Part shown: positions 1 to 12,289 of the stretch, piece after piece
Layout of the letters: each line of letters opens with the position of its first letter
Position numbering within the stretch: position 1 is the first letter of the stretch
Assembly: GCF_004210375.1 (NCBI RefSeq)
Contig: NC_134832.1
Span: 155,059,592-155,123,591 of the forward strand
Reading direction: 5' to 3'
DNA from: Tachypleus tridentatus
Taxonomy: Eukaryota; Arthropoda; Merostomata; Xiphosura; Limulidae
Length of the DNA stretch: 64,000 nucleotides
Notes under the pieces: model-generated
The model's input: the letters and a program-made list of their open reading frames with translations, nothing else
Told to the model about the DNA's origin: nothing
The model's database searches: none
Translations under genes and position numbers: made by a program

Positions 1-280
1 CTTATGTTAACATCTACTCTACTGATTGAATGATGTCACCAAGTCCACTCTCCCACTGTAATTAACTTTTCAAATATATGAATAGACTTTTGATAGTTAT
101 TATCACATTTTTTTTCATTAATTACTTAATATAATAGAATTTTAAGATAAAATAATTAAGTTTGTTCTTAAGAACAAAGCTACACAACAGGCTATATCTA
201 CTATTATAGCCACGGGTATCAAAGCCCTAAAATAAAATATATAAATAAATAAAATGTATAAAATGTGAAATATTTTCTTC

Positions 281-660
281 AATTCACGCCCAGTGTTATA
301 ACATGATCAATTCACGCCCAGTGTTATAACATGATCAATTCACGCCCAGTGTTATAACATGATCAATTCACGCCCAGTGTTATAACATGATCAATTCACG
401 CCCAGTGTTATAACATGATCAATTCACGCCCAGTCAATTCACGCCCAGTGTATAACATGATCAATTCACGCCTAGTGTTATAACATGATCAATTCATGCC
501 CAGTGATATAACATGATCAATTCATGCCCAGTGCTATAACATGATCAATTCACACCCAGTGCTATAACATGATCAATTCACACCCAGTGTTATAACATGA
601 TCAATTCACGCCCAGTGTTATAACATGATCAATTCACGCCCAGTGTTATAACATGATCAA
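281..660. repeat. 28-bp minisatellite, ~13 copies
   Basis: Head-to-tail copies of a 28-bp unit with the core CACGCCCAGTGTTATAACAT followed by GATC. Most units differ by one or two substitutions (cacgccc, catgccc, cacaccc). One truncated unit interrupts the array near 430. No coding potential is evident. Confidence 0.95.
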
Positions 661-2009
661 GTCGAATTTTGTAATGATATTTCCAGCACTAACACACTCC
701 GGATTGTTCTAAATCTATTTAACAAATTTGTTAAAGTTGCCTAACAATCTTAGTACTGGACGGTTTCAGAAATTAATACAAGTATGAGAGCAGGTTTAGT
801 TTGTTCTGTGAACTTAAAGGTCAATTATTTGTGCTCGTTGGTGAACCACAACATAATGTGGTCTATTCTAACTGTGTTCTCTCGGAGTCACCCAATATTC
901 ATAGTAGATAGTGACAATTTTTACAAGAACTTGATACTTACTTTATGCAAAATAAACGGTTCTCAACTTTTGTTATGGTATGAACGCTTTTTACAAGCTG
1001 GCAGTACAATATTATCATTAATTATACATAAAACATTACGCTAAGCTTATTATATTTTTAACACTGCACTCTTTATGCAGTCTCTTATGGATGTTTAATT
1101 ATTAGAAGAATTTATAATAATAGTATTAGAAACCAAACTATGTTCGCCATATCCATTGCCGACGACTCGTTTGACGCGTTTCGCTCGATCCAGAGATCTT
1201 CAGGCCTGCTGGGACACAACAAACATATTAATTATCTGGACAGTATTTATATAGCCATTTGAAACAATAACAGTTGTTATAGTTATAACGAAACATGATT
1301 ATAATTAAGTTAACCACGAAGATTCCTTGATTAACAATCGTTATAATCAATTAAATTTATCATAAGATATTATTGTAAATTCACATTTTAAATACCACAT
1401 TATTTGTCTTTATTTTCAAGAATTACTTGGATGTATAAAATTAGTATTTCAACTACAATATGTTCAACTTTGTTCAGTGTTTATTTTCTCTGTATGTAAA
1501 ATAAACGGTTCTCCGCTTTCTTCAACTATTGTTGCACAATTTGGAAAATAATGAATCCCCAAAATTCGATTTTCTAATGTCATTTTTGTGTACTTCTACA
1601 CGTTAACAAAGCCAACTACAGAAAAGTCTAGTCTATATGGCTTTACAACTTTAAAATCAGGGGTTTTATTCCTCTCGGTGGGCTCAGAAAATAGCCCGAT
1701 GTGGCTTTGCTATAAAAAGTACACACTCTCTCTATACAGCTTTTCTTGTACACCGATTAATACAAAACAACTTACATTAAAACATTGTTTTCAAGAATTT
1801 TCTCATTTAATAATTTATTCGTTATTTCTAAATTAAATTAACCAGATGCTTTCTTTGTATTTTATATCACTTATGGCACAAGAAATAATTAAAATTGTAT
1901 TTAAAATGCTTGTTCTCATCATTCATTTCAGGCTGTGTCTGCCAAAAACGAGACGTAGCTGTCAGCTATACACCTCTAAGTCTGTTTATATGCTTTTTCC
2001 TTCGGTCAT
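661..2009. other. unique AT-rich intergenic DNA
   Basis: No gene is recognised. Open frames of 82-86 codons (784-1044, 1588-1836) have no recognisable motifs and look like chance. A short CpG-richer patch lies near 1145-1215. The stretch 1925-2005, read on the minus strand, may be a decayed C-terminal end of the retrotransposon that lies beyond the next array; this is an inference only. Confidence 0.6.
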
Positions 2010-3030
2010 GTGATGTCCTCTTTTTTTTATGATGCCATCATGCTATCTTCTATGTGGCCTACCTCTTTGACGTAATCATGCCACCTTCTGTGTGGTCTAC
2101 CTCTTGATGCCATCATGCCACCTTTTGCGTGATCTACCTCTTAATGTGCCATCTTCGGTGTGGTCTTCCTCTTGATGTCATCATTCTATCTTCTATGTAT
2201 TCTACCTCTTGATGTAATCATGCCACATTCTGTGTAGTTTACTTCTTGATGTCATCATTCTATCTTCTATGTATTCTACCTCTTGATGTAATCATGCCAC
2301 ATTCTGTGTAGTTTACTTCTTGATGTCATCATTTTATCTTCTGCGTGGTTTACCTCTTGATGTCATCATACCACTTTCTGTGTTGTCTACCTATTGATGT
2401 CGTCATACCACTTTCTGTGTTGTCTACCTATTGATGTCATCATACCACTTTCCGTGTTGTCTACCTCTTGATGTCATCATACCACTTTCTGTGTTGTCTA
2501 CCTCTTGATGTCATCATACCACTTTCTGTGTTGTCTACCTATTGATGTCGTCATACCACTTTCTGTGTTGTCTACCTCTTGATGTCATCATACCACTTTC
2601 TGTGTTGTCTACCTCTTGATGTCATCATACCACTTTCTGTGTTGTCTACCTCTTGATGTCATCATACCACTTTCTGTGTTGTCTACCTCTTGATGTCATC
2701 ATACCACTTTCTGTGTTGTCTACCTATTGATGTCGTCATACCACTTTCTGTGTTTGTCTACCTATTGATGTCATCATACCACTTTCCGTGTTGTCTACCT
2801 CTTGATGTCATCATACCACTTTCTGTGTTGTCTACCTCTTGATGTCATCATACCACTTTCTGTGTTGTCTACCTATTGATGTCGTCATACCACTTTCTGT
2901 GTTGTCTACCTCTTGATGTCATCATACCACTTTCTGTGTTGTCTACCTCTTGATGTCATCATACCACTTTCTGTGTTGTCTACCTCTTGATGTCATCATA
3001 CCACTTTCTGTGTTGTCTACTTATTGATAT
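2010..3030. repeat. 37-bp minisatellite, ~27 copies, apparently derived from retrotransposon coding sequence
   Basis: The unit core is CATACCACTTTCTGTGTTGT followed by ctacctcttgatgtcat. Units at 2010-2340 are the most diverged; those at 2390-3015 are nearly identical. Translated on the minus strand, a unit reads RGRQHRKWYDDIK, and the diverged units read RGRPHRRWHDYVK. This resembles the basic RGRPxxRWxDDIK segment found near the C-terminus of reverse transcriptases of RTE-like elements. A minus-strand reverse-transcriptase fragment ends directly against the array, at the position where this segment is expected. The 37-bp unit is not a multiple of 3, so the array as a whole is not translatable. 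Confidence 0.9.
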
Positions 3031-4445
3031 CTTTCCTCTGCGGGACCGCTATTCTATGATTCTTTTCGTCCAGCTGTTGTCTTTTAATCAAGCGAAAGGT
3101 CCAGTTTATTTCCATTTTGATTCTGTAATACACTTGGAGATGTTTCTGTATTTCCTCTGAGTTTTGGGCACAGAATGTTATCGTGGAGCTTGATCTTTAG
3201 CATCCCTTTTTCCACTGAGTGTGCAAGTCTGACATCCGTATGACAAGCTTAGTAAAATACATTGGTCGAATGTTCTTCTTTTAAGGGTTATTGATAGTTT
3301 TGGTCTTGAAAAATATCCTTGTATTTCCCAAAGTATCTCCAGCCAGTTCTTATTCTCATACTTATTTCCTTTTTTGTTGTATTTTTCAAGTAGGTCGTTT
3401 GTCCGACGTATTTGTAAATGTTCATTGTATTAATAGTTTCATTGTCTAATTTGGTTTCACGGTTGTTATCTAAGTTTATTATATCCTTGTTCTGCCCTCA
3501 TGTATTTTAAGACTGATCTTTGTGCTCTCTTCATACAGAGTGAGGAACTGAGGTTCTGAGTTCTCCGAATATAAAGCCACATCATATACAAACCTCAGGT
3601 ATGTTAATTGTTCTCAGTCTATAATAATGCCATGCTCTTGTAGCTTCCTGTAATGTTGCTGTAAATAGTTTGGGTGATATAGGGTTTCCTTGTCTTACGC
3701 TTCTGTCCACAAAGAGAGCTTATGATACATGAGTGTCCATGTTGATTCCTGCTGTTACACCAGTGCAGGTGTCTTCAAGAATGTTTCTAAATACTTCTTT
3801 CATTCCACTTTCTGCCTGTTATTGGTAGTACTTGCTCTGTGTCCGCTAGAGTAGTACTTGCTCTGTGCCTGCTAGACTTGTTCTTACTATATTTGGTAAC
3901 TGGTTGGTAACTGTTGACAGATACAAGTAGAACTTGGAACAAATTTCAAACACTTCAGTTTTTCCCCTGATGACTTCTGATTTTCTTGTAGATTAACACT
4001 TGTATAACTCCTTCTGTTATCCTAATATTTCTTCCATAACTTTTGTATTTTCTACCTTTCTCTAGTCTTTTTTTCTTTTTAACATTTTTGTTCACTTCCA
4101 TATTTTCCACCCTTTCTCTTGCTGTTTTATTTTAGTTCTAAACTCATTACTTTTAGTATCTAGTTCTTAGAAGTCCTTGTCTAAATCTGATATGTTTTCC
4201 TTGTGTTTTGCCGCCACGTCTAGTATCGTTTTTATAACTTCCTGTATGATTATGGTCAAAGCTTCTGGTGTTGGCTGTTGTTCACTAGGCACTTTAAATC
4301 TCTCTTTCAGTTGTAAATAGAATGTCTTTATCATTTGTTTCTCTGGATTCTCTTTATACGTACCAGTCTCTTGTCCAGTTTAAATTCCCTCTCACCATTT
4401 TGTGATCCAATGTTCACTTTTGTTATGATCTCGTTATGGCATCTG
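3031..4445 (-). pseudogene. decayed RTE-like non-LTR retrotransposon ORF2 fragment
   Basis: On the minus strand, frame-broken translation recovers reverse-transcriptase landmarks in order. Near 4170-4400 is a linker with LQLKERFKV and LDKDF. Near 3690 is VRQGNPISPKLFTATLQEA, the conserved VRQGDTISPKLFTA block. Near 3600 is RFVYDVAL, corresponding to the catalytic block usually read as RFADDIAL, so the catalytic DD is damaged (YD). Near 3370-3420 are YVGQTTYL, EISMRIRTGW and FGKYKDIF, the usual post-catalytic thumb region. Multiple stops and frameshifts show that it is dead. The 5' end of the element (endonuclease) is missing. The 3' end runs into the 37-bp array. Assignment to the RTE-like class rests on motif memory, not a search. 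Confidence 0.8.
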
Positions 4446-4469
4446 GCATTTTAATTCTTTTTTTTAAAA

Positions 4470-4535
4470 CTACTTATTCGGGCAAGCAGTACCCGTGGTG
4501 GGCAGAGCTTTGTGCTTAATTCAAAACAACAACAA
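4470..4535 (+). mobile_element. SINE family A, 3' fragment
   Basis: Contains CCCGTGGTGGGCAGAGC and the tail segment gcttaattcaaaacaacaac that are shared with the better preserved copy at 8232. The tRNA-like head is lost. It sits at the upstream (5') edge of the minus-strand retrotransposon remnant. Confidence 0.7.
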
Positions 4536-5099
4536 CTTATCAGCAGCTAACCTCCTAAGAGGTAGTTCCACTATATTTACCTTGTGGACACGCTGGGAAG
4601 GAGACGATAACACTAATGTTGTTCTTTTTTGTTTTCAGATTCTTTTAAATTATTTGATGAAAAAATCAAACATCCAATCCACATAACAAATTATTTTTAT
4701 TTCTTCATTTTCTACCTCAACGCTTCTCTACACTTTTGTAAATTCTTGTAGAATTACCTTCACAGACACGATATCTGCACCACACTAACGTAAAAATTAA
4801 CTTACTTGTTCAAAATAATTCAATACGCTAACACAGATACAAAAAGATATAATCCACCAACTATTTCTGTAGCGGCTAGTTAACAACTCTCTTTCTTAAT
4901 AATGCTTCACTATAAGCTTACATAACTAATTAATTGGCTAATCGGTATTTATAATCTAATTATTGTTCTAAATACTTCGTAAAATCTCCAGGTGTGTTAA
5001 TATTTCCGAATATTCTAGAACTAGCTTGGCAAGCCAGCTAGTTCACAACTAAATTACAGCGTTCAAAATATAGCTTATAACAGTATGTACACCTTGTTA
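4536..5099. other. unique AT-rich DNA, nothing recognised
   Basis: No open frame with recognisable content, no SINE head and no array. The sequence grades into the TATA-rich 40-bp repeat at about 5.1 kb. Confidence 0.5.
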
Positions 5100-6225
5100 T
5101 ATATATGTGTATGATCATATTAATATCTATATATACATATCTTATGTTACACATGTTGATATAACAGTGTATGCCTTTAAAGATACGTGTATATGTTGAT
5201 ATTAATGTATACACATTTTATGATACATGAATATGCTGATATTAATGTATACATATCTTATGATACATGAATATGTTGATATTAATGTATACATATCTTA
5301 TGATACGTGTATATGTTGATATTAATGTATACATATCTTATGATACATGTATATGTTGATATTAATGTATACACATCTTATGATACGTGTATATGTTGAT
5401 ATTAATGTATACACATCTTATGATACGTGTATATGCTGATATTAACGTATGCATATCTTATGATACATGTATATGTTGATATTAATCTATACACATCTTA
5501 TGATACATGTATATGTTGATATTAATGTATACATATCTTATGATACATGTATATGTTGATATTAATGTATACATATCTTATGATACGTGGATATGTTGAT
5601 ATTAACGTACACACATCTTATGATACTTGTATATGTTAATATTAATGTATACACATCGTATGATACATGTATATGTTGATATTAATGTATACATATCTTA
5701 TGATACGTGTATATGTTGATATTAATGTATACACATCTTATGATACATGTATATGCTGATATTAACGAATACACATCGTATGATACATGTATATGTTGAT
5801 ATTAATCTATACACATCTTATGATACATGTATATGTTGATATTAATGTATACATATCTTATGATACATGTATATGTTGATATTAATGTATACATATCTTA
5901 TGATACGTGGATATGTTGATATTAACGTACACACATCTTATGATACTTGTATATGTTAATATTAATGTATACACATCGTATGATACATGTATATGTTGAT
6001 ATTAATGTATACATATCTTATGATACGTGTATATGTTGATATTAATGTATACACATCTTATGATACATGTATATGCTGATATTAACGAATACACATCGTA
6101 TGATACATGTATATGTTGATATTAATGTATACATATCTTATGATACGTGTATATGTTGATATTAATGTATACACATCTTATGATACATGTATATGTTAAT
6201 ATTGGCGTACATATATTTTATAATA
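5100..6225. repeat. 40-bp minisatellite, ~28 copies, with higher-order duplication
   Basis: The unit contains ATATGTTGATATTAATGTAT and alternates between acatatctta and acacatctta endings. An eight-unit block of 320 bp at 5461-5780 is repeated at 5781-6100, including the rare variants attaatctat, atacttg and attaacgaat. This shows recent block duplication. Confidence 0.95.
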
Positions 6226-6779
6226 TATGTGTGTATTGGAACTTGTGTATCATGTTAAAATAATTAAAAAAAATAATTCTAAACGTTTCTAGGTGTCGCT
6301 CGTCATCTACAAGAGTGAAGCTAGAATCAATAAATATCACATTTCATACTTTTTATCTATCACGTGACCTGTATGCGATCTTGCTTTTGTGCATAAATAG
6401 CAGAACAGGTCTCAACACATTCTTACACAGATATTCGCCAGGCCTTTATCTTAATTTACTAATATATACTTCTTGTGGTTGTCTAATATAGATATTTCTC
6501 CATTCACATCGTAAATTGTAAAATTTGTAAATGTATCTGAATCAGCCTAACAAAATGTACTTTAAAATATCGTATAGCTAAACATAAGAGTCGTATCAAA
6601 AAAAAGTAAAACACCAGAAAAATCGGCCAAAGCAAAAGATGTAAGCAAAACCCAACAGACGTATTAACTGAACCTAAACGTTTTAGAGAAATTAATACAT
6701 GAGAATCACTGGAAATAATAATCAGGTGTTTTAATGTTTTCTAAGACAAAAGACAAAAAGTTTTACTTATTAACTAGTT
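6226..6779. other. unique AT-rich DNA, nothing recognised
   Basis: No supported gene, SINE or array. The sequence is A+T-rich with short homopolymer runs. Confidence 0.5.
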
Positions 6780-7145
6780 ACTCCAATATACTAATGTTAT
6801 ATCTAAAAAGTGGCAGCTTGAACGTTTATTTACTAATTTATTAGGTGTTTTAATGCTATATGTAAAAGGGACAGCTTGAACCTTTATTTACTAATTCATT
6901 AGGTGTTTTAATGCTATATGTAAAAAGGGACAGCTTGAACCTTTATTTACTAATTCATTAGGTTTTCTAATGCTGTGTGTAAAAAGGAATAACTTGAACG
7001 TTTATTTACTAATTCATTAGGTTTTCTAATGCTGTGTGTAAAAAGGAATAACTTGAACGTTTATTTACTAATTCATTAGGTTTCTTTATGTAATATGTTA
7101 AAAGGAACAGCATGAACATTTATTTACTAATTCTTTAGGTGTATA
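6780..7145. repeat. 60-bp minisatellite, ~6 copies
   Basis: The unit contains TTTATTTACTAATTCATTAG followed by gttttctaatgctgtgtgtaaaaagg-type sequence. The two units at 6960-7080 are nearly identical; the outer ones are diverged. Confidence 0.9.
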
Positions 7146-8231
7146 ATGCTATGCGTGAAAATAGTGCCGATGTGATGTTGTAAGTGTGTTGAGCTGCTAA
7201 ATAATTGTTTGGATATTTTAAGATACAACAGTGGCTTATTTTGGAATTAAACTAGTCAAACTATTAGTATCTGTCTATATTACTGGAATTTATATTCAAA
7301 CTTTTCCCTCTTTTCGTGTTTTATCTGTAATTCTGAAGGCTTATAACAGTAAAAGCTAATGAGCCCAGTACAGGTATTCAACCAATGGTCAGCTTTTACT
7401 TAACAACAACTAGCCAATCAAATCTTTTGAGAAAGTTGTGTTAGTTGATCCAGAGTAACGTATTATGTTCTTTATAGTATTCTGAATATAAGAACCCAAA
7501 CCGTCAACGGTTCTAACATCATATTCTAGAAGAATAAATGAATATTGATACTTATATAATTATTTAATATCGTGTTCTATAAAGATATACTGCTTTTCTT
7601 GTACTACAAGTTTTAGACTGTCTCGTTTTTGACAATGGTCATTCGACCACAACAAGATGACCTTCTGAGGTTGCTGGTCCAGTATTTATACAATAATTTA
7701 AATTATTAATAGTTTTACTCTATCTGGTTGTAAAGTGATGCTTTCTTGATGTACTAGATTAGTGTGCATCGTTGTCTTCTCATTCCTGGTACATCGGAGT
7801 CAAGTATTAGTCCAAACACAAGAAGGTTATGTTTGTACTGTGACGTCACGTTACTGTTGGAGTTCATTCTTGCTTTGTTCAGAATATTCTAACCTATTTA
7901 TTTCAACATTGTCCTGTCCATTATTTGTTTTCATCAGTTTACTAACTTTCAAAGCTCCTGTTATTGGCAGGAGTGACCTATTAATGGGATATCATGACCA
8001 ATAATGCTGCAAATTAAGTTTAATTTCTTTCCTGTATCAAACACTTAGTTGTCTCAATCTGTGCTGTGTATTAACTTACCTTCTTTTTCTTGTTTACACA
8101 GTTCTCAGTTCGTTTCTTTGTCATAAGTAGCTATACTTCTGCAGCCTAGACTTAAGTATGTGATATCCTTGTACTGCATTCAATCCGCTATATTATCATT
8201 TAGGTTGCCTATTGTTTCTCTTCTTTAGTGT
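7146..8231. other. unique intergenic DNA
   Basis: No gene is recognised. An 80-codon open frame at 7762-8004 is rich in hydrophobic and aromatic residues but has no family signature or splice context that I can defend. Confidence 0.5.
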
Positions 8232-8362
8232 GCCCCCCAGTGGCTCAGTGGTATGTCTGCGGACTTACAACGCTAAAATCCGGGTTTTGATACCCGTGGT
8301 GGGCAGAGCACAGATAGCCCACTGTGTAGCTTTGGGCTTAATTCAAAACAACAACAATAACA
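8232..8362 (+). mobile_element. SINE family A, near full length
   Basis: A tRNA-derived head begins GCCCCCCAGTGGCTCAGTGG. The TGGCTCAGTGGTA segment acts as the A-box-like region and GGTTTTGATACCC as the B-box-like region. The body is TGGGCAGAGCACAGATAGCC and the tail is aattcaaaacaacaacaataa. The flanks tcttctttagtg (8219-8230) and tcttcttcagtg (8363-8374) match at 11 of 12 positions and look like a target-site duplication. Confidence 0.85.
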
Positions 8363-9057
8363 TCTTCTTCAGTGCGATCAGCGAGATGGGCCTATTCTAT
8401 ACTAGGTCACATCTGTGCTGAATTTCGTCTACAGTTACATCTCAAGAATTCAGAAAATCTTTATGAATATATAATATCACAGCCCCATCAGGACTGAGGA
8501 ATAGTCTGGGTCAGAGAACCCGTACTCATTTCTTCCAGGTACCTGAAATAGATTGTTGAAGATATTCCTCAACTGTTGATCTGTTTCACCTTGTGGAGAG
8601 AACATGACAATACTTCATTCGTTTTCATAAACGAAGCTGCACCATTAGTGGTTCTCTGCACACTTTTGATGTGTTCGTGTCACAAGACGAGGAGTCTTGA
8701 TCAACCATTACGACATAATTTGAACATGGCATTCTTATAAGTTGTATGGCTTTCAGCAAACGTCCAGCCATCCTCCATGAAATGGTCAGTGTTGTCCTTT
8801 CTCCTTCTCAGGTTAGATTTTACTTCCAAAAAGAAAACCAACACTTTTCAAGGTTTTTCTCATCTCCTGTGGGTCAAACACATAGTCTGGTAGTCATTCC
8901 TATCTATCATGTCATGAAAGCTATATTGTATAAAAGAGACCTTTCTGGCTTGTTTCTACAAAACTACTGGATGTTTATCAACTTTCGGTGTCTCAACACC
9001 ATCACTGCTCTATTCAGAGACAAAGAGGTATGAATACTGTTAGATTTGTTTGGTTTT
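8363..9057. other. unique intergenic DNA
   Basis: A 95-codon open frame (8746-9033, + strand) is present but has no recognisable motif. Nothing else is supported. Confidence 0.45.
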
Positions 9058-9322
9058 GGTTTGTTTTTAATTTTGCGCAAAGATACATGAAATCTTCACG
9101 ACGCTAGCCGTCCATAATTTAGAAGTGTAAGATTAGAGGGAAGGCAGCTAGTTATCATTACCCACTGTCAACTCTTGGGCTACTCTTTTACCAACGAATT
9201 ATGGGATTAACGAACACATTATAACGCCCCCTACGGCTGAAAGGGAGAGCATGTTTGGTGTGACGGACCCGCGACACTCGGATTACGAGTCGAGTACCTT
9301 AACTACCTGGACATGCCGGGCC
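9058..9322 (-). mobile_element. SINE family B, near full length
   Basis: Read on the minus strand, a tRNA-like head starts GGCCCGGCATGTCCAGGTAG and is followed by a B-box-like segment, the CACCAAACATGCTCTCCC junction, the body motif AAGAGTAGCCCAAGAGTTG, and an A/C-rich tail. It shares its layout with copies at 31031, 37985 and 44838. Confidence 0.85.
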
Positions 9323-9746
9323 GAAAGACAGAAAACAGTTTTACTAACAGCTAGGTAGCCAGCCATACTTGAAGTATATAGAACAGAATACTCGCTCGTG
9401 GTGGTCCTCAGATTATAACCAGACTCTTCTGCAAGTATTCTTTCTTCCAGTACTACCTTGGTGCAAAATCAGAGCGAACAGTTTGACATAGAAAAACTGA
9501 AATAAAAAATTACGAAATATAATTTTTCTATAGTAAAGCCAAAATCAGTGGAGCAAATGTTCATCCAAAACTCATGTAATTAAATGCTGGTTACACCAGT
9601 AAAATAAAGGTTTTTTTAATTTAATTTCTAGTATACATCCTTCAAAGATACCTTCATAATAACGGGAGGAATTATAGGATTTGACTGGCTGTCTGTATAG
9701 CGATAATAAGCTAAGTATAGATCATTATAGTGACTGGACTTCTTCT
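9323..9746. other. unique DNA, nothing recognised
   Basis: AT-rich spacer between a SINE and a retrotransposon fragment. No open frame of note. Confidence 0.4.
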
Positions 9747-10003
9747 TCATGTGTCAAATCTGCGGCAGACATCGACAACCATGGCATGCCAGACTTCTCT
9801 GTTGTTAGTGCTCCTTATCAACTTGATGTTGCTCATTGAGTTCTTGGTGACATAGTTATTGAGGCCGTCGATATATTTAGTTCTTTGACACCCTCTGCTT
9901 TTCCTCCCTTCTATTTTTCCACATAGCATCTGTTTCTCTATCCCATTCTTCCTACAGATGTGTCCTAGAAATTCCATTTGTCTCTTTCTTATAGTTTTAT
10001 GAC
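9747..10003 (-). pseudogene. RTE-like reverse transcriptase C-terminal fragment
   Basis: The minus-strand frame 9747-9977 (76 codons) reads MEFLGHICRKNG, GKIEGRKSRGCQRTKYIDGL, then SNIKLI, and ends NREVWHAMVVDVCRRFDT before a stop. This is the familiar C-terminal pattern FLGHxxR / GKIEGxRSRGRQR / NRxxWRAMVxDVCxRxxT of RTE-class endonuclease-reverse transcriptases. Only this tail is present, consistent with a 5'-truncated insertion. It belongs to a different subfamily from the fragment at 3.0-4.4 kb. It has no stops over this span and so is younger or less decayed. Confidence 0.85.
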
Positions 10004-10844
10004 TGGACTATGAAGAAGTAAAAAACGTGTGTAAAAATGTGTAACATCAAAATCAAGATTCGCAGCAAATGACATCAAATTACTTTCGTACTCGTTTTGA
10101 TCCAGTAACAAACAACCATACAGTGCGAAAACTTCATGAATAGAATGTTGATACGTTACATCAAAACGGTTTTCGAATCTCACACGTCGTTAAAATTAAT
10201 GTCGCCATATCCATTCATGTTCTATCTAACGAACATGCAGCTTGGCATATGTTCTGCAGCACAGTTCACATCTTACCTTCGTATTCTTGGATTTTTAACT
10301 ATTACAAAATGTTGTACTTTGCTCACTACAGATGGGGTGCGACTTGTCGCAGCTCTCTTTCTGAATGGTTCTCTGTACCGCAAATTGGTTTATATTCCTT
10401 CGTTGGCCAATGCTATTAAGAACAAGAGATGTCAGGATCTTGGAAATACTTATAACCTGAGTGTGTCAGTTCTTTGGCCTGAAAACTACTGATATATGTA
10501 CTTCCTAAACGCGATGGATTTTCGTGACAACACACTCCCTAAGTAACATAAAATAATACCAAATGTAGTTCTGATACATTCATTTCCACTGCGACTTCAT
10601 ACCGACTGTAGTTGCTATAGACTTATTTGATAATTTAAAATCGTTTAGCATAACTTGCTAAATCCTCTTTATATAACACGAGGCAAAAATTAAAGAAAAA
10701 CATTACGGTGAAAAGTGAGCTAGGTTTTGCCCTAACAACGACTAAACCGTACCAAGACACACACATACACATACCTTAAACAAAAAAAAACACCACTTCT
10801 TTGGGCTCCATCAATCGGGCAAACATAGTTACAAAATTATTACT
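10004..10844. other. unassigned DNA with overlapping open frames
   Basis: A 118-codon open frame on + (10136-10492) and a 64-codon frame on - (9989-10183) overlap here. Neither shows a motif I recognise. The minus-strand reading abuts the reverse transcriptase tail, so this may be part of another decayed element. No function is proposed. Confidence 0.35.
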
Positions 10845-10922
10845 ATGTAGTGGCTCAGCGGTAAAGCTAAAAAACCGGGTTTTGAATCCCACTGTATGGC
10901 TTTGCACTGAAAAACAAACAAA
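10845..10922 (+). mobile_element. SINE family A, diverged fragment
   Basis: Contains AGTGGCTCAGCGGTAAAGC and ACCGGGTTTTGAATCCCAC, the A- and B-box-like segments of the family, followed by a shortened body and an aaacaaacaaac tail. Confidence 0.7.
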
Positions 10923-11154
10923 CTACTGACTATTTCCATGGAAATGACATTTCATCAATGTAACAGTATCAGTTTTCAGATCTTTATAGCCAAGCAAACT
11001 AATAATAACACCGAGAATAAACGTTATGGTGAGAACAACTATACTCTCCTTGAACGATGAAGATTACACGTTTTCAGTTAACTCAAAGATTTTGAATACT
11101 ACAAAAATAATAAATCTATATTATTACTATTACTACTAATAATAATACGTTAAC
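10923..11154. other. unique AT-rich DNA
   Basis: Nothing recognised apart from a short TTATTACTATTACTAC microsatellite-like run near 11120. Confidence 0.4.
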
Positions 11155-11375
11155 CACACTATATCTTTTATATCTACATTTATATCCACTTTTATGTCTA
11201 CTTTTAAATCCACTTTTATATCATTCACTTTTATATCCCTTCTTTTATATCTACTTTTATATTGACTTTTATATCCATTTTTATATCATCCACTTTTTTA
11301 TATCCACTTTTTTATATCCATTTTTATATCATCCACTTCTTTTATATCCACTTTTATATCCATTTTTATATCTAC
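11155..11375. repeat. short-period T-rich tandem repeat
   Basis: Irregular 12-24 bp periodicity of CTTTTATATCCA and CTTTTATATCTA with indels. It is open on the + strand for 61 codons as a phenylalanine/tyrosine/isoleucine-rich string, which is a repeat artefact. Confidence 0.85.
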
Positions 11376-11825
11376 TGCCGACGAGTCTTATCGCCTTATA
11401 TTATAAATTTTCAGACCGGCTGGAATACAGTAGAAATAGTAGTGTAGCAGCTGATGAAGGCAACTGGTAGTTTATATTAATTATCAAAATGCTTGAAGAA
11501 CAATAGTTCCACTTGGTGGTGTGTACTTTTATTTACATCACTACAAATCAAAAACAGGGTAAAGGTTTTAATTGTTACAGTATTCATTTATTGTAGCACC
11601 GCATATAATTAACAACACTTTTCTTCAATTAACCTATTCAGTAACAAAATAACAGGCTAATATTTTTGACCATCATATCGTTAAGAGTCAAATACCACAA
11701 CATGTGGAGAAAACATGTTGTTGGATTTTAACGTCTTCAGTTCACAAGCTTTCTTTTTACCCATCGTAGAACTTTCTTTAAAAAGTATATGCACCATGGA
11801 AGTATTTGTGATAATTTCAACTCTT
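11376..11825. other. unique DNA, nothing recognised
   Basis: AT-rich sequence without array, SINE or supported open frame. Confidence 0.4.
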
Positions 11826-11951
11826 TGTTTTGTTTCTATGTTTTTAAGTGAAAAGCTACACAGTGGGTGATCTGTGGTCTGCTCACCACGAGTATCGAAA
11901 CTTGGTTTTTAGCGGCGAAATTCGCAGATTTGCCCTTTAGCTACTGGGATG
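11826..11951 (-). mobile_element. SINE family A, diverged copy
   Basis: The minus strand shows the tRNA-like head (AGTAGCTAAAGGGCAAATC, degraded), the segment CGATACTCGTGGTGAGCAGA, and the tail corresponding to tttgtgctt plus A-rich sequence. It is more diverged than the copies at 8232 and 33941. Confidence 0.75.
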
Positions 11952-12289
11952 CAGGGTCGCTTGAAAGTAAAGAACAGTGTTAGCCCTACTATAGGCCTAT
12001 ATCTGTTATATCTAGTGCCGATAAAGCCTTTAGCTGGTTACCAGAAATCTTCTGTTATGGTTGAACCCAACAACAATAACTTCATGCTAAGCCTATAAAA
12101 TATTATGATGTGTTAAATAATATTCCAACAATTATAACTATTAAGCTTTGTAAAGAACTTACACAAATCCTTTCTTAACACTCAAAGTTCAAAATGACTG
12201 GACAAACCAGAGTAAGTTTTCTGTTGCTATATCATAAATCAGATTATTTTAATTTCCGTACAACAAACACTACATAAAATGAAATGACG
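11952..12289. other. unique DNA, nothing recognised
   Basis: AT-rich spacer immediately before the 58-bp array. Confidence 0.4.

Noticed and set aside
281..660. CRISPR-like array
   Set aside because: Units are contiguous without variable spacers, and the window is clearly eukaryotic. The same applies to all other arrays here.
8232..8300. tRNA gene
   Set aside because: The A- and B-box-like segments belong to a dispersed SINE head that recurs many times. No complete cloverleaf is supported, and the element continues into a SINE body and A-rich tail.
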